Origin: Streptococcus suis
GTDB lineage: Bacteria > Bacillota > Bacilli > Lactobacillales > Streptococcaceae
DNA: 33,080 nucleotides
Reading direction: 5' to 3'
NCBI RefSeq assembly: GCF_024509555.1
Contig: NZ_JAMWEL010000023.1
Location: 1 to 33,080, forward strand
Made by a program: the position numbers and the translations under genes
In this document: positions 17,285-25,068 of the stretch, piece by piece
How positions within the stretch are numbered: position 1 is the stretch's first letter
How the letters are laid out: each line of letters opens with the position of its first letter
The notes under the pieces: generated by a model
Seen by the model: the letters and a program-made list of their open reading frames with translations, nothing else
What the model was told of the DNA's origin: nothing
Database searches by the model: none

Positions 17285-19021
17285 ATGAAATCGTTCAATC
17301 GTTATTTTAAACCGTATCGAAAAGAAGTAATATTAGGACCAATTTTTAAACTGTTAGAAGCAAGTTTTGAACTTACTGTGCCTTTAATCATTGCTACTAT
17401 TGTTGATACAATTATTCCAAATGGCAGCCAGGGGAACCTGGTTGCTATGCTTTTTTTACTGGTTTGTCTAGCTTTTGTTGGTATTCTTGTTTCACTTACT
17501 GCCCAATATTTCTCGGCTAAAGCAGCAGTTGGTGTGACCAAAGAGTTGACCAATGACTTGTATCAGAAGGTTCTTACCCTTCCAAAGTCTAGTCGGGATA
17601 TACTTTCTTCATCCAGTTTGCTGACTAGGTTGACCAGCGATGCTTTGCAAATTCAAACAGGAATTAATACATTTTTACGTTTGTTTCTACGTGCTCCAAT
17701 TGTTGTATTTGGTTCGCTGATGATGGCTTTCTATATAAGCCCAAGTCTATCTGCTTATTTCTTAGGAATGATTATCCTATTGCTTCTAATAGTAACTGTC
17801 ATTTCCAATCAGACCAGTCGTATTTATCAATCGATGCGAAAAGTATTAGATAGTTTAGTTGGTCAGGTACGAGAAACGGTTACTGGATGGCGAGTAATTC
17901 GTGCCTTTGGGCAAAGAGCACGTGAAATCAGTGCTTTCCAAGGGGGTAATCAGATTTATAAGAAACAACAGTTGCAGGCTGGTTTCTGGTCTAGTCTCTT
18001 GTCTCCATTGACCTTTCTTGTTGTTAATACCACCTTGCTCATTCTCATCTGGCAGGGTAATATAGCTATTACACATAATCTGCTAGAACAGGGGATGTTG
18101 GTTGCCCTCATCAACTACCTTCTTCAAATTTTAGTAGAATTGGTCAAGATGATTATGGTTGTTTCTACCCTTAATCAGACCTATATTTCAGCCCAGCGTA
18201 TCCAAGAGGTTTTTAATCAAGAATCTGAGGATGTGGAAGCGGATTTGCCAGAAGTACAATTTAATAATAAGGAGCTGGTTTTTTCAGTCAACAATCTTTC
18301 TTTCGCTTATCCTAAATCTGCTGAGCAGGCACTATCGAATATAGATTTTGAACTGTCTAAGGGTCAGTTTATGGGAATAATCGGTGGTACGGGGTCTGGT
18401 AAATCGACATTGGTGGATTTGTTACAAGCACTTTATTCTTTGTCGCCCCAACAGCTTTCTCACTCTATCGATGGGAAAAGTCCTAAGAACCTAAAAGAAT
18501 GGCGACAACAAATTGCTATCGTCCCTCAAGTAGCACAACTTTTTGCTGGAACCGTTCGTTCCAATCTCTCATTGGGCTTAGACACTGTGGCGGATAGCAA
18601 CTTATTGGCAGCCCTGGAAATTGCTCAGGCAAAATCTTTCGTTGAGGAAAAAGGTGGTTTAGATAGTTCTGTAGAAGCCTTTGGTAAGAATTTTTCTGGC
18701 GGACAAAGACAACGCTTGACCATTGCGCGTGCAATTATACAGAAGGCTCCAATATTGATTTTGGACGATGCAACATCCGCTCTGGATTATTTGACGGAAA
18801 GCCGCTTATTGGCAGCTATTCGTCAAGAATTTCCTGAACAAACCTTGATTATGGTGTCACAAAGAACCAATAGTTTGCGTAGGGCTGATCAGATTTTGGT
18901 TTTGGATCAAGGTCACCAAGTTGGACTTGGTCGCCATGAAGATTTGCTGAGAAGCTCTGCTATTTACCAAGAAATCGACCAATCTCAACACAGGGAGGAG
19001 GACAGCCGTGAAACAATCTAG
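17285..19021 (+). CDS. ABC exporter half-transporter, subunit with degenerate ATP site
   Basis: 578 residues: six membrane spans in about 1-310, then one nucleotide-binding domain. Walker A is GGTGSGKST, the Q-loop IVPQ, and the signature FSGGQRQRLTIARA. Walker B is followed by aspartate instead of glutamate (ILDDATSALD), and the H-loop histidine is glutamine (MVSQRTNS). These two changes are the usual mark of the non-catalytic site in heterodimeric type IV exporters such as LmrCD or PatAB. The partner is the next gene, overlapping by 14 bases. The substrate is unknown; drug or lipid/peptide export is possible. No MarR-type regulator lies beside it. The ribosome site before ATG 17285 is weak. 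Confidence 0.88.
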   Translation: MKSFNRYFKPYRKEVILGPIFKLLEASFELTVPLIIATIVDTIIPNGSQGNLVAMLFLLVCLAFVGILVSLTAQYFSAKAAVGVTKELTNDLYQKVLTLPKSSRDILSSSSLLTRLTSDALQIQTGINTFLRLFLRAPIVVFGSLMMAFYISPSLSAYFLGMIILLLLIVTVISNQTSRIYQSMRKVLDSLVGQVRETVTGWRVIRAFGQRAREISAFQGGNQIYKKQQLQAGFWSSLLSPLTFLVVNTTLLILIWQGNIAITHNLLEQGMLVALINYLLQILVELVKMIMVVSTLNQTYISAQRIQEVFNQESEDVEADLPEVQFNNKELVFSVNNLSFAYPKSAEQALSNIDFELSKGQFMGIIGGTGSGKSTLVDLLQALYSLSPQQLSHSIDGKSPKNLKEWRQQIAIVPQVAQLFAGTVRSNLSLGLDTVADSNLLAALEIAQAKSFVEEKGGLDSSVEAFGKNFSGGQRQRLTIARAIIQKAPILILDDATSALDYLTESRLLAAIRQEFPEQTLIMVSQRTNSLRRADQILVLDQGHQVGLGRHEDLLRSSAIYQEIDQSQHREEDSRETI

Positions 19022-20750
19022 TTTTAAACAACTGGTTCGTTTGGTTTGGAAACAGCCTCTTAGAATGTCCTTGTTGCTGATCGGAACAGTAGCTCATGTC
19101 TTGTTAACTGTCTATCTCCCAATAATGATTGGTCAAGCTGTTGATGCGGTGTTGCTAGCAGATAGTCAGATTTTGCTTGTCTTACTGGGGAAAATGGCCC
19201 TTGTTATCGTGCTCAATACCTTGGTGCAATGTTATCTCCCCCTTCTAACCAATCGTTTGGTCTATGGTATAGTTGCAGATTTGCGTGAGCAGGTTTATAT
19301 TAAGTTGCATCAGCTGCCCTTATCTTATTTAGACCGTCAGTCTGTTGGTGACTTGGTCGCTCGTTTTGCCAGTGATAGTGAGCAGTTGACCAATGGCTTG
19401 CTAATGATTTTTAACCAATTTTTCATTGGTCTGTTAACCATATTACTAACCATTTTTACAATGGCTAGGCTAGATATGACCATGATGTTGGTCGTCGTAG
19501 CCTTGACCCCGCTTTCGCTGCTTATAGCACGCTATATCGCCAAGAAGTCCTATGGTTATTATAGAAAGCAAACTCAGGCGCGTGGTCAACAGTCCCAGTT
19601 GCTTGAGGAATCCATCAGTCAGTTGACCTTGATTCAGTCTTTCAATGCTCAGGAGCAATTTACAGAACATTTTCAAGCAGTCAATGACCAGTATGCGACC
19701 TATTCTCAAAAAGCGATTTTTGCCTCTTCAACGGTCAATCCAAGCACCCGCTTTGTCAATGCACTCATCTATGCCTTGCTAGCTGGTCTGGGGGCCATGA
19801 GGATTATGGCTGGCAATTTTACCGTTGGTTCGCTGACAACTTTTCTCAATTATGCTAGTCAGTACAGTAAGCCCTTTAATGATATTTCTTCGGTCCTTTC
19901 GGAATTGCAGAGCGCTCTAGCTTGTGCAGACAGGTTGTTTGTTATCTTGGGTCAAGCTAGTATTGACGATCAGGCAGAGCGGAAAATCGATTCAGAGGAG
20001 TTGAAGGGAGCCATTTCCTTTGAAAATGTGTCTTTCTCTTATAGAGATGACCAATCTTTGATAGAAGACCTGAATATTGATGTCAAATCCGGCCAGAAAA
20101 TTGCTATTGTTGGACCTACGGGAGCAGGAAAATCAACCATGATTAACCTACTTATGCGTTTCTATGATGTGACGGCTGGTCAGATTGTGTTGGACGGGGT
20201 TCCGATTAGCCAGTATAGCCGTGAGGACCTTCGCAGACAAATTGGTATGGTTTTGCAGGAGACTTGGATAAAATCTGGAACCATTCATGACAATATTGCC
20301 TATGGCTATCCAAATGCCACAAGGGAATTGGTCATTGAAGCTGCCAAGGCAGCCAATGCAGACTTCTTTATACGACAGTTGCCAGAAGGGTATGATACGG
20401 TATTGACAGACGGTGGTGCATCCTTATCACAAGGCCAACGTCAACTCTTGTCCATTGCGCGTGTGTTTGTTAAAATCCCTAAAATCTTGATATTAGATGA
20501 GGCAACTTCCTCTATTGATACTCGGACGGAACTATTGGTACAAGAAGCTTTTGCTAAGTTGATGGAAGGACGGACTAGCTTCATCATTGCCCACCGATTA
20601 TCAACTATCCAGTCAGCTGACTCGATTTTGGTCATGGTGGACGGAAAAATTGTTGAACAAGGAAATCATGCTGATTTAATGGCTAAACAAGGTATCTATT
20701 ACCAAATGCAAAATAGCCAGCTATTAGAGGAGGATAAAAATGTTAGATAA
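19008..20750 (+). CDS. ABC exporter half-transporter, catalytic subunit
   Basis: 580 residues with the same plan: membrane domain to about residue 315, then the nucleotide-binding domain. Walker A GPTGAGKST, Q-loop VLQET, signature LSQGQRQLLSIARV, Walker B ILDEATSSID with the catalytic glutamate, and H-loop IIAHRLST. All catalytic residues are present, complementing the degenerate site of the partner at 17285-19021. The start is GTG 19008, preceded by GGGAGGAGG, within the end of the first subunit. It belongs to the MdlB-like group of multidrug/lipid exporters; substrate unknown. It overlaps the thioesterase gene by 11 bases. Confidence 0.9.
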   Translation: MKQSSFKQLVRLVWKQPLRMSLLLIGTVAHVLLTVYLPIMIGQAVDAVLLADSQILLVLLGKMALVIVLNTLVQCYLPLLTNRLVYGIVADLREQVYIKLHQLPLSYLDRQSVGDLVARFASDSEQLTNGLLMIFNQFFIGLLTILLTIFTMARLDMTMMLVVVALTPLSLLIARYIAKKSYGYYRKQTQARGQQSQLLEESISQLTLIQSFNAQEQFTEHFQAVNDQYATYSQKAIFASSTVNPSTRFVNALIYALLAGLGAMRIMAGNFTVGSLTTFLNYASQYSKPFNDISSVLSELQSALACADRLFVILGQASIDDQAERKIDSEELKGAISFENVSFSYRDDQSLIEDLNIDVKSGQKIAIVGPTGAGKSTMINLLMRFYDVTAGQIVLDGVPISQYSREDLRRQIGMVLQETWIKSGTIHDNIAYGYPNATRELVIEAAKAANADFFIRQLPEGYDTVLTDGGASLSQGQRQLLSIARVFVKIPKILILDEATSSIDTRTELLVQEAFAKLMEGRTSFIIAHRLSTIQSADSILVMVDGKIVEQGNHADLMAKQGIYYQMQNSQLLEEDKNVR

Positions 20751-21129
20751 ATTGAAATTTAACCCCATTACAGTATTGGATGACTTTAATGTCGAGATGC
20801 TTGATGATCAACGAGTTATGCTAACTACTACAGTGTCAGAGAGTTCTTTAAATCCATATGGAATGGCACATGGAGGCTATCTCTTTACGCTTGCTGATTC
20901 TGTAGCAGGATTAACGATTGTGGCCCAAGGCTCTTATGCTGTAACGCTACAATCCAATATCCACTATATGAAAGCGGCAAAACCAGGAGATGATCTAACA
21001 GTCACTGGATCTTGTAGTCATGATGGAAACAGAACAAAGGTTGTTGAGGTAAAGATAGAAAATCAAGATGGTAAATTAATCGCAACAGCAAGTTTTACCA
21101 TGTTTGTGACTGGAAAAATCGAAAAATAA
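20740..21129 (+). CDS. PaaI-family hotdog-fold thioesterase
   Basis: 129 residues, a single hotdog domain. The family block NPYGMAHGGYLFTLADSVAG (about 38-57) contains the HGG loop and the acidic residue expected to act in acyl-CoA thioester cleavage. NIHYMKAAKPGDDLTVTG and a final strand follow. The physiological acyl-CoA is unknown. AGAGGAGG lies just upstream of ATG 20740, inside the ABC gene, so it is co-translated with the exporter pair. It is the last gene before the terminator-bearing repeat D. Confidence 0.85.
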   Translation: MLDKLKFNPITVLDDFNVEMLDDQRVMLTTTVSESSLNPYGMAHGGYLFTLADSVAGLTIVAQGSYAVTLQSNIHYMKAAKPGDDLTVTGSCSHDGNRTKVVEVKIENQDGKLIATASFTMFVTGKIEK

Positions 21130-21134
21130 ATAGT

Positions 21135-21305
21135 GGGAGCGGGAAAGAACTCGACTGGTCAAAAAAGAGTTCGTCTTCCCGCCCCCGCACAGTTGATTAG
21201 GCCAGATTTGGAGTGTAAAACACGAATAAATCTGCCAATCAACCACTGCGCTGGGATGTTGACACGAACCCTGAGAAGCGAGGTTGGGCTTTTTGCTCAG
21301 CCTCT
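21135..21305 (+). repeat. Dispersed repeat copy D (short core form) with terminator-like end
   Basis: The simplest copy, 171 bases: GGGAGCGGGAAAGAACTCGA, a GAAC/GTTC and GGGAGCGGGAAG/CTTCCCGCCCC pairing, the GAGTGTAAAACACGAA core, CACTGCGCTGGGATGTTGACA, and a terminal hairpin GAGGTTGGGC-TTTTTG-CTCAGCCTC followed by TTTCTTT. The terminal hairpin lies 150 bases after the thioesterase stop and looks like a working terminator. It is paired in length and order with copy E at 29733. The reading frame of mutY happens to be open through it, but differences from copy E are mostly non-synonymous. Confidence 0.8.
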
Positions 21306-21312
21306 TTCTTTG

Positions 21313-21321
21313 TGTTATACT
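21313..21321 (+). promoter_or_regulatory. mutY promoter, -10 very close to the start codon
   Basis: TGTTATACT is an extended -10 (TATACT 21316-21321). The ATG is at 21328, only 7 bases after it, where transcription itself would be expected to begin. No ribosome site precedes the ATG. The mRNA may therefore be leaderless. Confidence 0.5.
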
Positions 21322-21327
21322 AGATTT

Positions 21328-22479
21328 ATGTTAGATTTGAAAGAATATGGAATAGATATGTGGCCTGAAGAAAAGGTTCAGGCTTTTCGTAAGGCACTTT
21401 TGGACTGGTATGATGTTAATAAAAGAGATTTACCTTGGAGAAGAACCAAGGATCCTTATGCAATTTGGGTGTCGGAAATCATGCTCCAACAGACAAGGGT
21501 GGATACTGTTATCCCTTACTATGAACGTTTTCTTCATCACTTACCTACTATTGCTGATTTGGCTAAAGCTCCAGAGGAGGTCATTCTCAAACTCTGGGAA
21601 GGTTTGGGTTATTATTCTCGTGTTCGTAATATGCAACAGGCAGCTCGACAAATGGTGGAAGACTTTGCAGGGCAATTTCCGACCACGCATGCTGAGATTT
21701 CTATATTAAAAGGCATCGGCCCCTATACTGCAGGAGCCATTTCAAGTATAGCTTTTAATTTGCCAGAGCCAGCAGTAGATGGCAATGTCATGAGGGTTCT
21801 CAGTCGTCTATTTGAAGTGGATTACGACATTGGTTTGCCAGCTAATCGCAAGATTTTTCAATCCATGATGGAAATTTTGATTGACCCAGATAGACCCGGA
21901 GATTTCAACCAAGCCCTGATGGATTTGGGCTCTGATATAGAATCACCAGTCAACCCACGCCCCCAGGACAGTCCAGTCAAAGACTTTAGCGCAGCTTATC
22001 TAAATGGCACTATGGACAAGTATCCTATTAAAGCACCAAAGAAAAAGCCTATCCCAGTTGCCTTTCAAGGCTTTATTATCCGCAATAAAGATAATCAATT
22101 TTTATTGGAAAAAAATAATGAAGCCGGGCTCTTATCAGGTTTTTGGTCCTTTCCGCTTTTGGAAAAAGGGGCAGTCGTTGACAAACAAGTTTCACTATTT
22201 GAAGTTGCAGAAGAAGTTGTTCAGTCAGATATTCGGCAGAGCTTTACGGAACTTTATGGTATGGCTGTTGATTGGCAGATGCAAGAATTTGACACCGTTC
22301 AGCATATTTTCAGTCACCGCAAATGGCAGATAGAATTGATTGAAGGAGTTGCAGAAACAACCAAGCTTCTAGGAACCAAAGAATTAAAGTGGGTTTCCGT
22401 AGAAGACTTTCCTATCTATCCCTTTGCCAAACCCCAGCAGAAGATGTGGGAAGCATATGTTAAAAAAATTGAGCAATAA
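21328..22479 (+). CDS. mutY: A/G-specific adenine glycosylase MutY, lacking the iron-sulfur cluster
   Basis: Removes adenine mispaired with 8-oxoguanine. 383 residues from ATG 21328 (MLDLKEYGIDMW), which fits streptococcal homologues; ATG 21358 is an alternative. The frame is open further upstream only because it crosses repeat D. Glycosylase domain: RDLPWRR, catalytic Glu in WVSEIMLQQTRVDTV, helix-hairpin-helix LKGIGPYTAGA, catalytic Asp in PAVDGNVMRVLSR. The carboxyl Nudix-like domain has the 8-oxoG recognition loop with FSHRKW. Where most MutY have four cluster cysteines after ALMDLG, this one reads SDIESPVNPRPQDSPVKDFS, and the protein contains no cysteine at all. It thus belongs to the clusterless MutY group. 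Confidence 0.93.
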   Translation: MLDLKEYGIDMWPEEKVQAFRKALLDWYDVNKRDLPWRRTKDPYAIWVSEIMLQQTRVDTVIPYYERFLHHLPTIADLAKAPEEVILKLWEGLGYYSRVRNMQQAARQMVEDFAGQFPTTHAEISILKGIGPYTAGAISSIAFNLPEPAVDGNVMRVLSRLFEVDYDIGLPANRKIFQSMMEILIDPDRPGDFNQALMDLGSDIESPVNPRPQDSPVKDFSAAYLNGTMDKYPIKAPKKKPIPVAFQGFIIRNKDNQFLLEKNNEAGLLSGFWSFPLLEKGAVVDKQVSLFEVAEEVVQSDIRQSFTELYGMAVDWQMQEFDTVQHIFSHRKWQIELIEGVAETTKLLGTKELKWVSVEDFPIYPFAKPQQKMWEAYVKKIEQ

Positions 22480-22505
22480 AATATAACATTCGAGCACATA
22501 ATTGT

Positions 22506-22534
22506 TTGATAGCGTTTTCTAAAAGTGTTATAAT
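22506..22534 (+). promoter_or_regulatory. Strong promoter downstream of mutY
   Basis: TTGATA (22506-22511) and TATAAT (22529-22534) are separated by 17 bases, with TG one base before the -10. It points right, into a stretch with no gene. Confidence 0.7.
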
Positions 22535-22540
22535 ACATTT

Positions 22541-22775
22541 GAAAAGAAATGAAGTATGATGTGGAACGCCATCAATCCCAGTGAAAGGAGAAAATTTGCG
22601 TTCATTGAATAGCACATACTACTAGTGACTTTGCTCCGTAAGGCAGGGTTGCTAATAGGGGAAAAGTCCATTATCCCTGTTTTATATCTATTTGTGATAT
22701 ACGTTGTCAAATGCATAGCATAACTTACAGTTAGCCTTGCTACCCAGTTCACTCAAAAGTAGGCTAAGATAATTC
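22541..22775 (+). ncRNA. Candidate structured transcript without a gene
   Basis: The start is set by the promoter at 22506-22534. It could fold into TGATG/CATCA near 22557-22574, CAGGG...CCCTG enclosing TAAT...ATTA (about 22645-22680), and TTAGCC(ttgc)TAC with GTAGGCTAA (about 22732-22768). It contains two minute frames: MKYDVERHQSQ from ATG 22551, and MRSLNSTYY from a TTG at 22596 behind an AAAGGAG. No terminator with a T run was found. It may be a small RNA, or the leader of a lost gene. It matches no riboswitch class I could recall. Confidence 0.35.
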
Positions 22776-23050
22776 GTGTCGTAATCACTTGGTGTTCAAA
22801 TTTTGAGCTAAACTATATACAATTACAATATTAAGCTCCTGAACTAACTAAAATGTTATCTGTTCAACTTTTTAAACAGAACCTAAGAAAATCACAAAAA
22901 CCTCTAGCGATTTTCATTATAATAAGCAATCTCCACACTTTAGACAAATAGTAAGAGGACAAACATAGACATAAGGGTAGCAAAATAATTATTTAATCAT
23001 TTAATTGTCGTCAATTTGCTGATAATGGACTTTTCTAATTTAAAAAAACA
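22776..23050. other. Intergenic stretch without a recognised gene
   Basis: AT-rich sequence between the candidate transcript and the XRE terminator. I see no open frame with a ribosome site, no repeat shared with the rest of the window and no convincing hairpin. Confidence 0.5.
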
Positions 23051-23076
23051 AAAGGGAGGCCGAAAGGCCTCCTTTT
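23051..23076 (-). terminator. Terminator of the XRE/S24 gene, probably bidirectional
   Basis: GGAGGCC (23055-23061) and GGCCTCC (23066-23072) with a GAAA tetraloop, flanked by A on the left and TTTT on the right. It lies 35 bases past the stop of the minus-strand repressor gene. Confidence 0.85.
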
Positions 23077-23106
23077 CGCTATTGTCATGGTTTGCTTTCC
23101 TATATG

Positions 23107-23901
23107 TTAGGATTGACTATAGACATCAATTACTCTACCGATAGGACGGATGTCATCTTCCTGGTTTAAATCAATATCCTCATAGTCAGGGTTGAGGGAT
23201 TGTAAGTAAGAACCCTTGTATTTTTTAACAAAATTTTCTCCATTAACTGAGAAAATTCCAATTGAGTTCAGGGGTATGTCGGGTGTCAGACGAATGAAGA
23301 GGTAGTCCCCGTCCTGAATGCTAGGTGCCATAGAATTCCCGACAACTTGAGCGATTGTATCATATTGATGATTTTCAGGGATATCTTCGCTATAAAAGGA
23401 TACTAGATTGTCAAAGTCTGTATCCTGCCAATAACCTGTACCGGCCGAGACCTTACCGGGAACGACTAATTCGATTTGCTTGCGATAATCATCCAAATGT
23501 ATAACAGGGGAAAAATCAGAAGTTTTGTGCATGGCAATTAATTGTTCTTGCCCAAATTCTACCCATTTCTTATGGAAATTTCCTTTTAACTGTCTATTTA
23601 ATCTAAGAATATCACCACTGATAGATTCTTGAAATAGAATGAATTGGGCTGGTGTAATTGTTAAAGAGATAGCTTGATTTGAATCTAGTTGCTCAATCAG
23701 TTCTGCAACAGGAATAGCCATACCTTTTGCAACCTTATCGAGAGTCTCCATTGTTGGAAGGAGTGCTTTTTTTGTTTTAGGGTGTTGATTCTTTTCTAAC
23801 ATGGATATATAACCTTTTGTCAAGCCAGATTTCTCTGCAAACTTATCCATTGAAAGATTATTGTTGCTTCGATATTCTTTCAAAATATCACCTAAAATCA
23901 T
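23107..23901 (-). CDS. XRE-family repressor with S24 (LexA/CI-like) autoprotease domain
   Basis: 264 residues from ATG 23901, which has AGGAGG 6 bases upstream. An upstream in-frame ATG at 23925 lies before the likely transcription start and is rejected. Residues 5-65 are a helix-turn-helix of the Cro/CI type (LSMDKFAEKSGLTKGYISML). The carboxyl half is a peptidase S24 domain: cleavage site Ala153-Gly154 (VSAGTG), nucleophile Ser190 (VGNSMAPSI) and general-base Lys226 (ENFVKKYK). All the parts for RecA-stimulated self-cleavage are therefore present, as in LexA or phage CI. It is alone, with no prophage next to it. Operator-like sequences flank its promoter, so autoregulation is likely. The regulon is unknown; a DNA-damage-inducible accessory function is an inference. 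Confidence 0.88.
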   Translation of the reverse strand: MILGDILKEYRSNNNLSMDKFAEKSGLTKGYISMLEKNQHPKTKKALLPTMETLDKVAKGMAIPVAELIEQLDSNQAISLTITPAQFILFQESISGDILRLNRQLKGNFHKKWVEFGQEQLIAMHKTSDFSPVIHLDDYRKQIELVVPGKVSAGTGYWQDTDFDNLVSFYSEDIPENHQYDTIAQVVGNSMAPSIQDGDYLFIRLTPDIPLNSIGIFSVNGENFVKKYKGSYLQSLNPDYEDIDLNQEDDIRPIGRVIDVYSQS

Positions 23902-23914
23902 GTCTCGCCTCCTA

Positions 23915-23978
23915 TTGTTTAACATATTGTACCATGATTTTTAAAAAATAGCAACTTATTGTTTAACACGTTTGACAA
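23915..23978 (-). promoter_or_regulatory. Promoter and operator-like sites of the XRE/S24 gene
   Basis: Minus-strand TTGCTA (23949-23954) and TACAAT (23926-23931) are 17 bases apart, with an upstream TG. TTGTTTAACA occurs at 23915-23924, near the expected transcription start, and again at 23959-23968. The second copy belongs to the imperfect palindrome TTGTTTAACACGTTTGACAA (23959-23978), just upstream of the -35. Two related sites bracketing a repressor promoter suggest self-control. Confidence 0.55.
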
Positions 23979-24038
23979 TAAAAAGAAATAATGTTACCAT
24001 AGTGTCACCTGCTACTAGGAGATAAATTGAACATTTAA

Positions 24039-24152
24039 AATAAACGAGTAGTTGCCCGGGATGAAATGTATAAAGAATGGGAAGTTCATGCTAGTCATTT
24101 TGAGTTACAAGTTCCTATAGAGAAAGTAGGTTACTTCCTAATGAATTTTTGA
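24039..24152 (+). pseudogene. Short coding-like remnant
   Basis: An open stretch of 37 codons ending at TGA 24150-24152, reading VARDEMYKEWEVHASHFELQ and onward to VGYFLMNF. Composition is protein-like (mixed charged and aromatic residues), but there is no ribosome site before the only ATG (24066). No family recognised. It may be the tail of a lost gene. Confidence 0.3.
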
Positions 24153-24311
24153 TAGGTGAGCTAAAGGAGTAAGCTAATATTTTCTCTTTTGAATTCTTAT
24201 CAGACAGATTCAGAGAAATATGTAGCGGTTAGGTTGGATTTTTTTGTCGTGATTTGTGCAGGATTTTGCTCATTTATTGGATAGTAGTTCTTATTTGAAA
24301 GTAAGTCAAGT
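24153..24311. other. Intergenic stretch without a recognised gene
   Basis: I see no gene between the two coding-like remnants. A GAGCTAAAGGAG sequence at about 24158-24169 resembles a ribosome site, but it is not followed by a usable frame. The plus-strand open frame from 24256 has no ribosome site. Confidence 0.4.
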
Positions 24312-24473
24312 TTATTTTTTATCGATAAAAGAGTCTGCAACTAGTTCCTGTACATGGGCAGAACCTCTGACAAGGATGAAGTCAAAATTGTATTTTTTAC
24401 ATTGCACGCTTGAGATACTGAATTCAGAAATCTGTCCTGTCTTTTTGAAATAGCCATGATTCAAACTTGTCTT
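24312..24473 (-). pseudogene. Short coding-like remnant, C-terminal end of an unknown protein
   Basis: On the minus strand 53 codons are open and end in TAA at 24312-24314. They read NHGYFKKTGQISEFSISSVQ, then KKYNFDFILVRGSAHVQELV and ADSFIDKK. This looks like the carboxyl end of a real protein. There is no start codon with a ribosome site, and the frame is closed by a stop just upstream at 24474-24476. The plus-strand frame over the same bases is less protein-like. Family not recognised. Confidence 0.35.
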
Positions 24474-24759
24474 TTAATATCACAAGATATGGATAGTACG
24501 CGATAATTTTTGGAAAGAAAGATAAATTTGTTTAATCGGTGTAAGAAATAAATAATATCATCTGTGCAAAGGGTGATTGGGTTTGTTATATGGTAAATTG
24601 TTAAATAGTAGAAACTGCTATGGAATTGCCACCTAACATTTGGTATTATCAGAGAATAGATGCTATAAAGTGTATTCCTATGAGATTCAACAGTTTTTCA
24701 TATGTTCAGATATCTTAGTTTCAGCTTGATAAATATATTTATTGTAAAAGGAGATACAA
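24474..24759. other. Intergenic stretch upstream of the orphan small gene
   Basis: AT-rich, without a recognised gene. Both strands are closed by frequent stops. The AAAGGAG at about 24749-24755 belongs to the gene that starts at 24760. Confidence 0.4.
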
Positions 24760-25068
24760 ATGATAAAAAATACTGGTATAATATGGAAATTGCTTCATTC
24801 TAAGAGGTATGAACATCACTTGGTTAAAGAGGCAATGTCTCAATATGAAATTTTATATAAAAAGACAGTTCTTCAAGAATTGTGGGATATTGGTGTTAGA
24901 GATGGAAATGAAGTAGACAGATTGGTCGAACGAGTCTTAAAACGATCTTATTTGGATAATGGTAGAATTACTCAAGATTGCTTAGTTAATAACTTTCGAT
25001 TGGAGATTGAGTACCAAAATCGAATGGCATTCACCAATTGGAATTCGAGAATTGAAATGGCAAGCTAG
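24760..25068 (+). CDS. Hypothetical protein, 102 residues
   Basis: Not recognised. ATG 24760 stands behind an AAAGGAG ribosome site with good spacing, which supports real translation. The product is basic and largely helical by appearance (HHLVKEAMSQYEILYKKTVL, then VDRLVERVLKRSYLDNG). It has no signal peptide or membrane segment and one cysteine. The frame ends in a conventional stop, and no neighbour within 350 bases helps. It sits in the accessory-looking stretch beside the S24 repressor, and could be a leftover of a mobile element or a target of that repressor; both are guesses. Confidence 0.6.
   Translation: MIKNTGIIWKLLHSKRYEHHLVKEAMSQYEILYKKTVLQELWDIGVRDGNEVDRLVERVLKRSYLDNGRITQDCLVNNFRLEIEYQNRMAFTNWNSRIEMAS

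Noticed and set aside
21133..21327. Open frame through repeat D, continuous with mutY, also open in copy E (29719-29994)
   Set aside because: The two copies differ mostly at non-synonymous positions, copies A, B and C are broken in this frame, and there is no ribosome site. It is a by-product of the repeat, and MutY homologues start at MLDLKEYG.
24256..24453. 65-codon plus-strand frame
   Set aside because: No ribosome site and an unlikely composition. The opposite strand reads more like protein, so this is probably a shadow of the remnant at 24312-24473.
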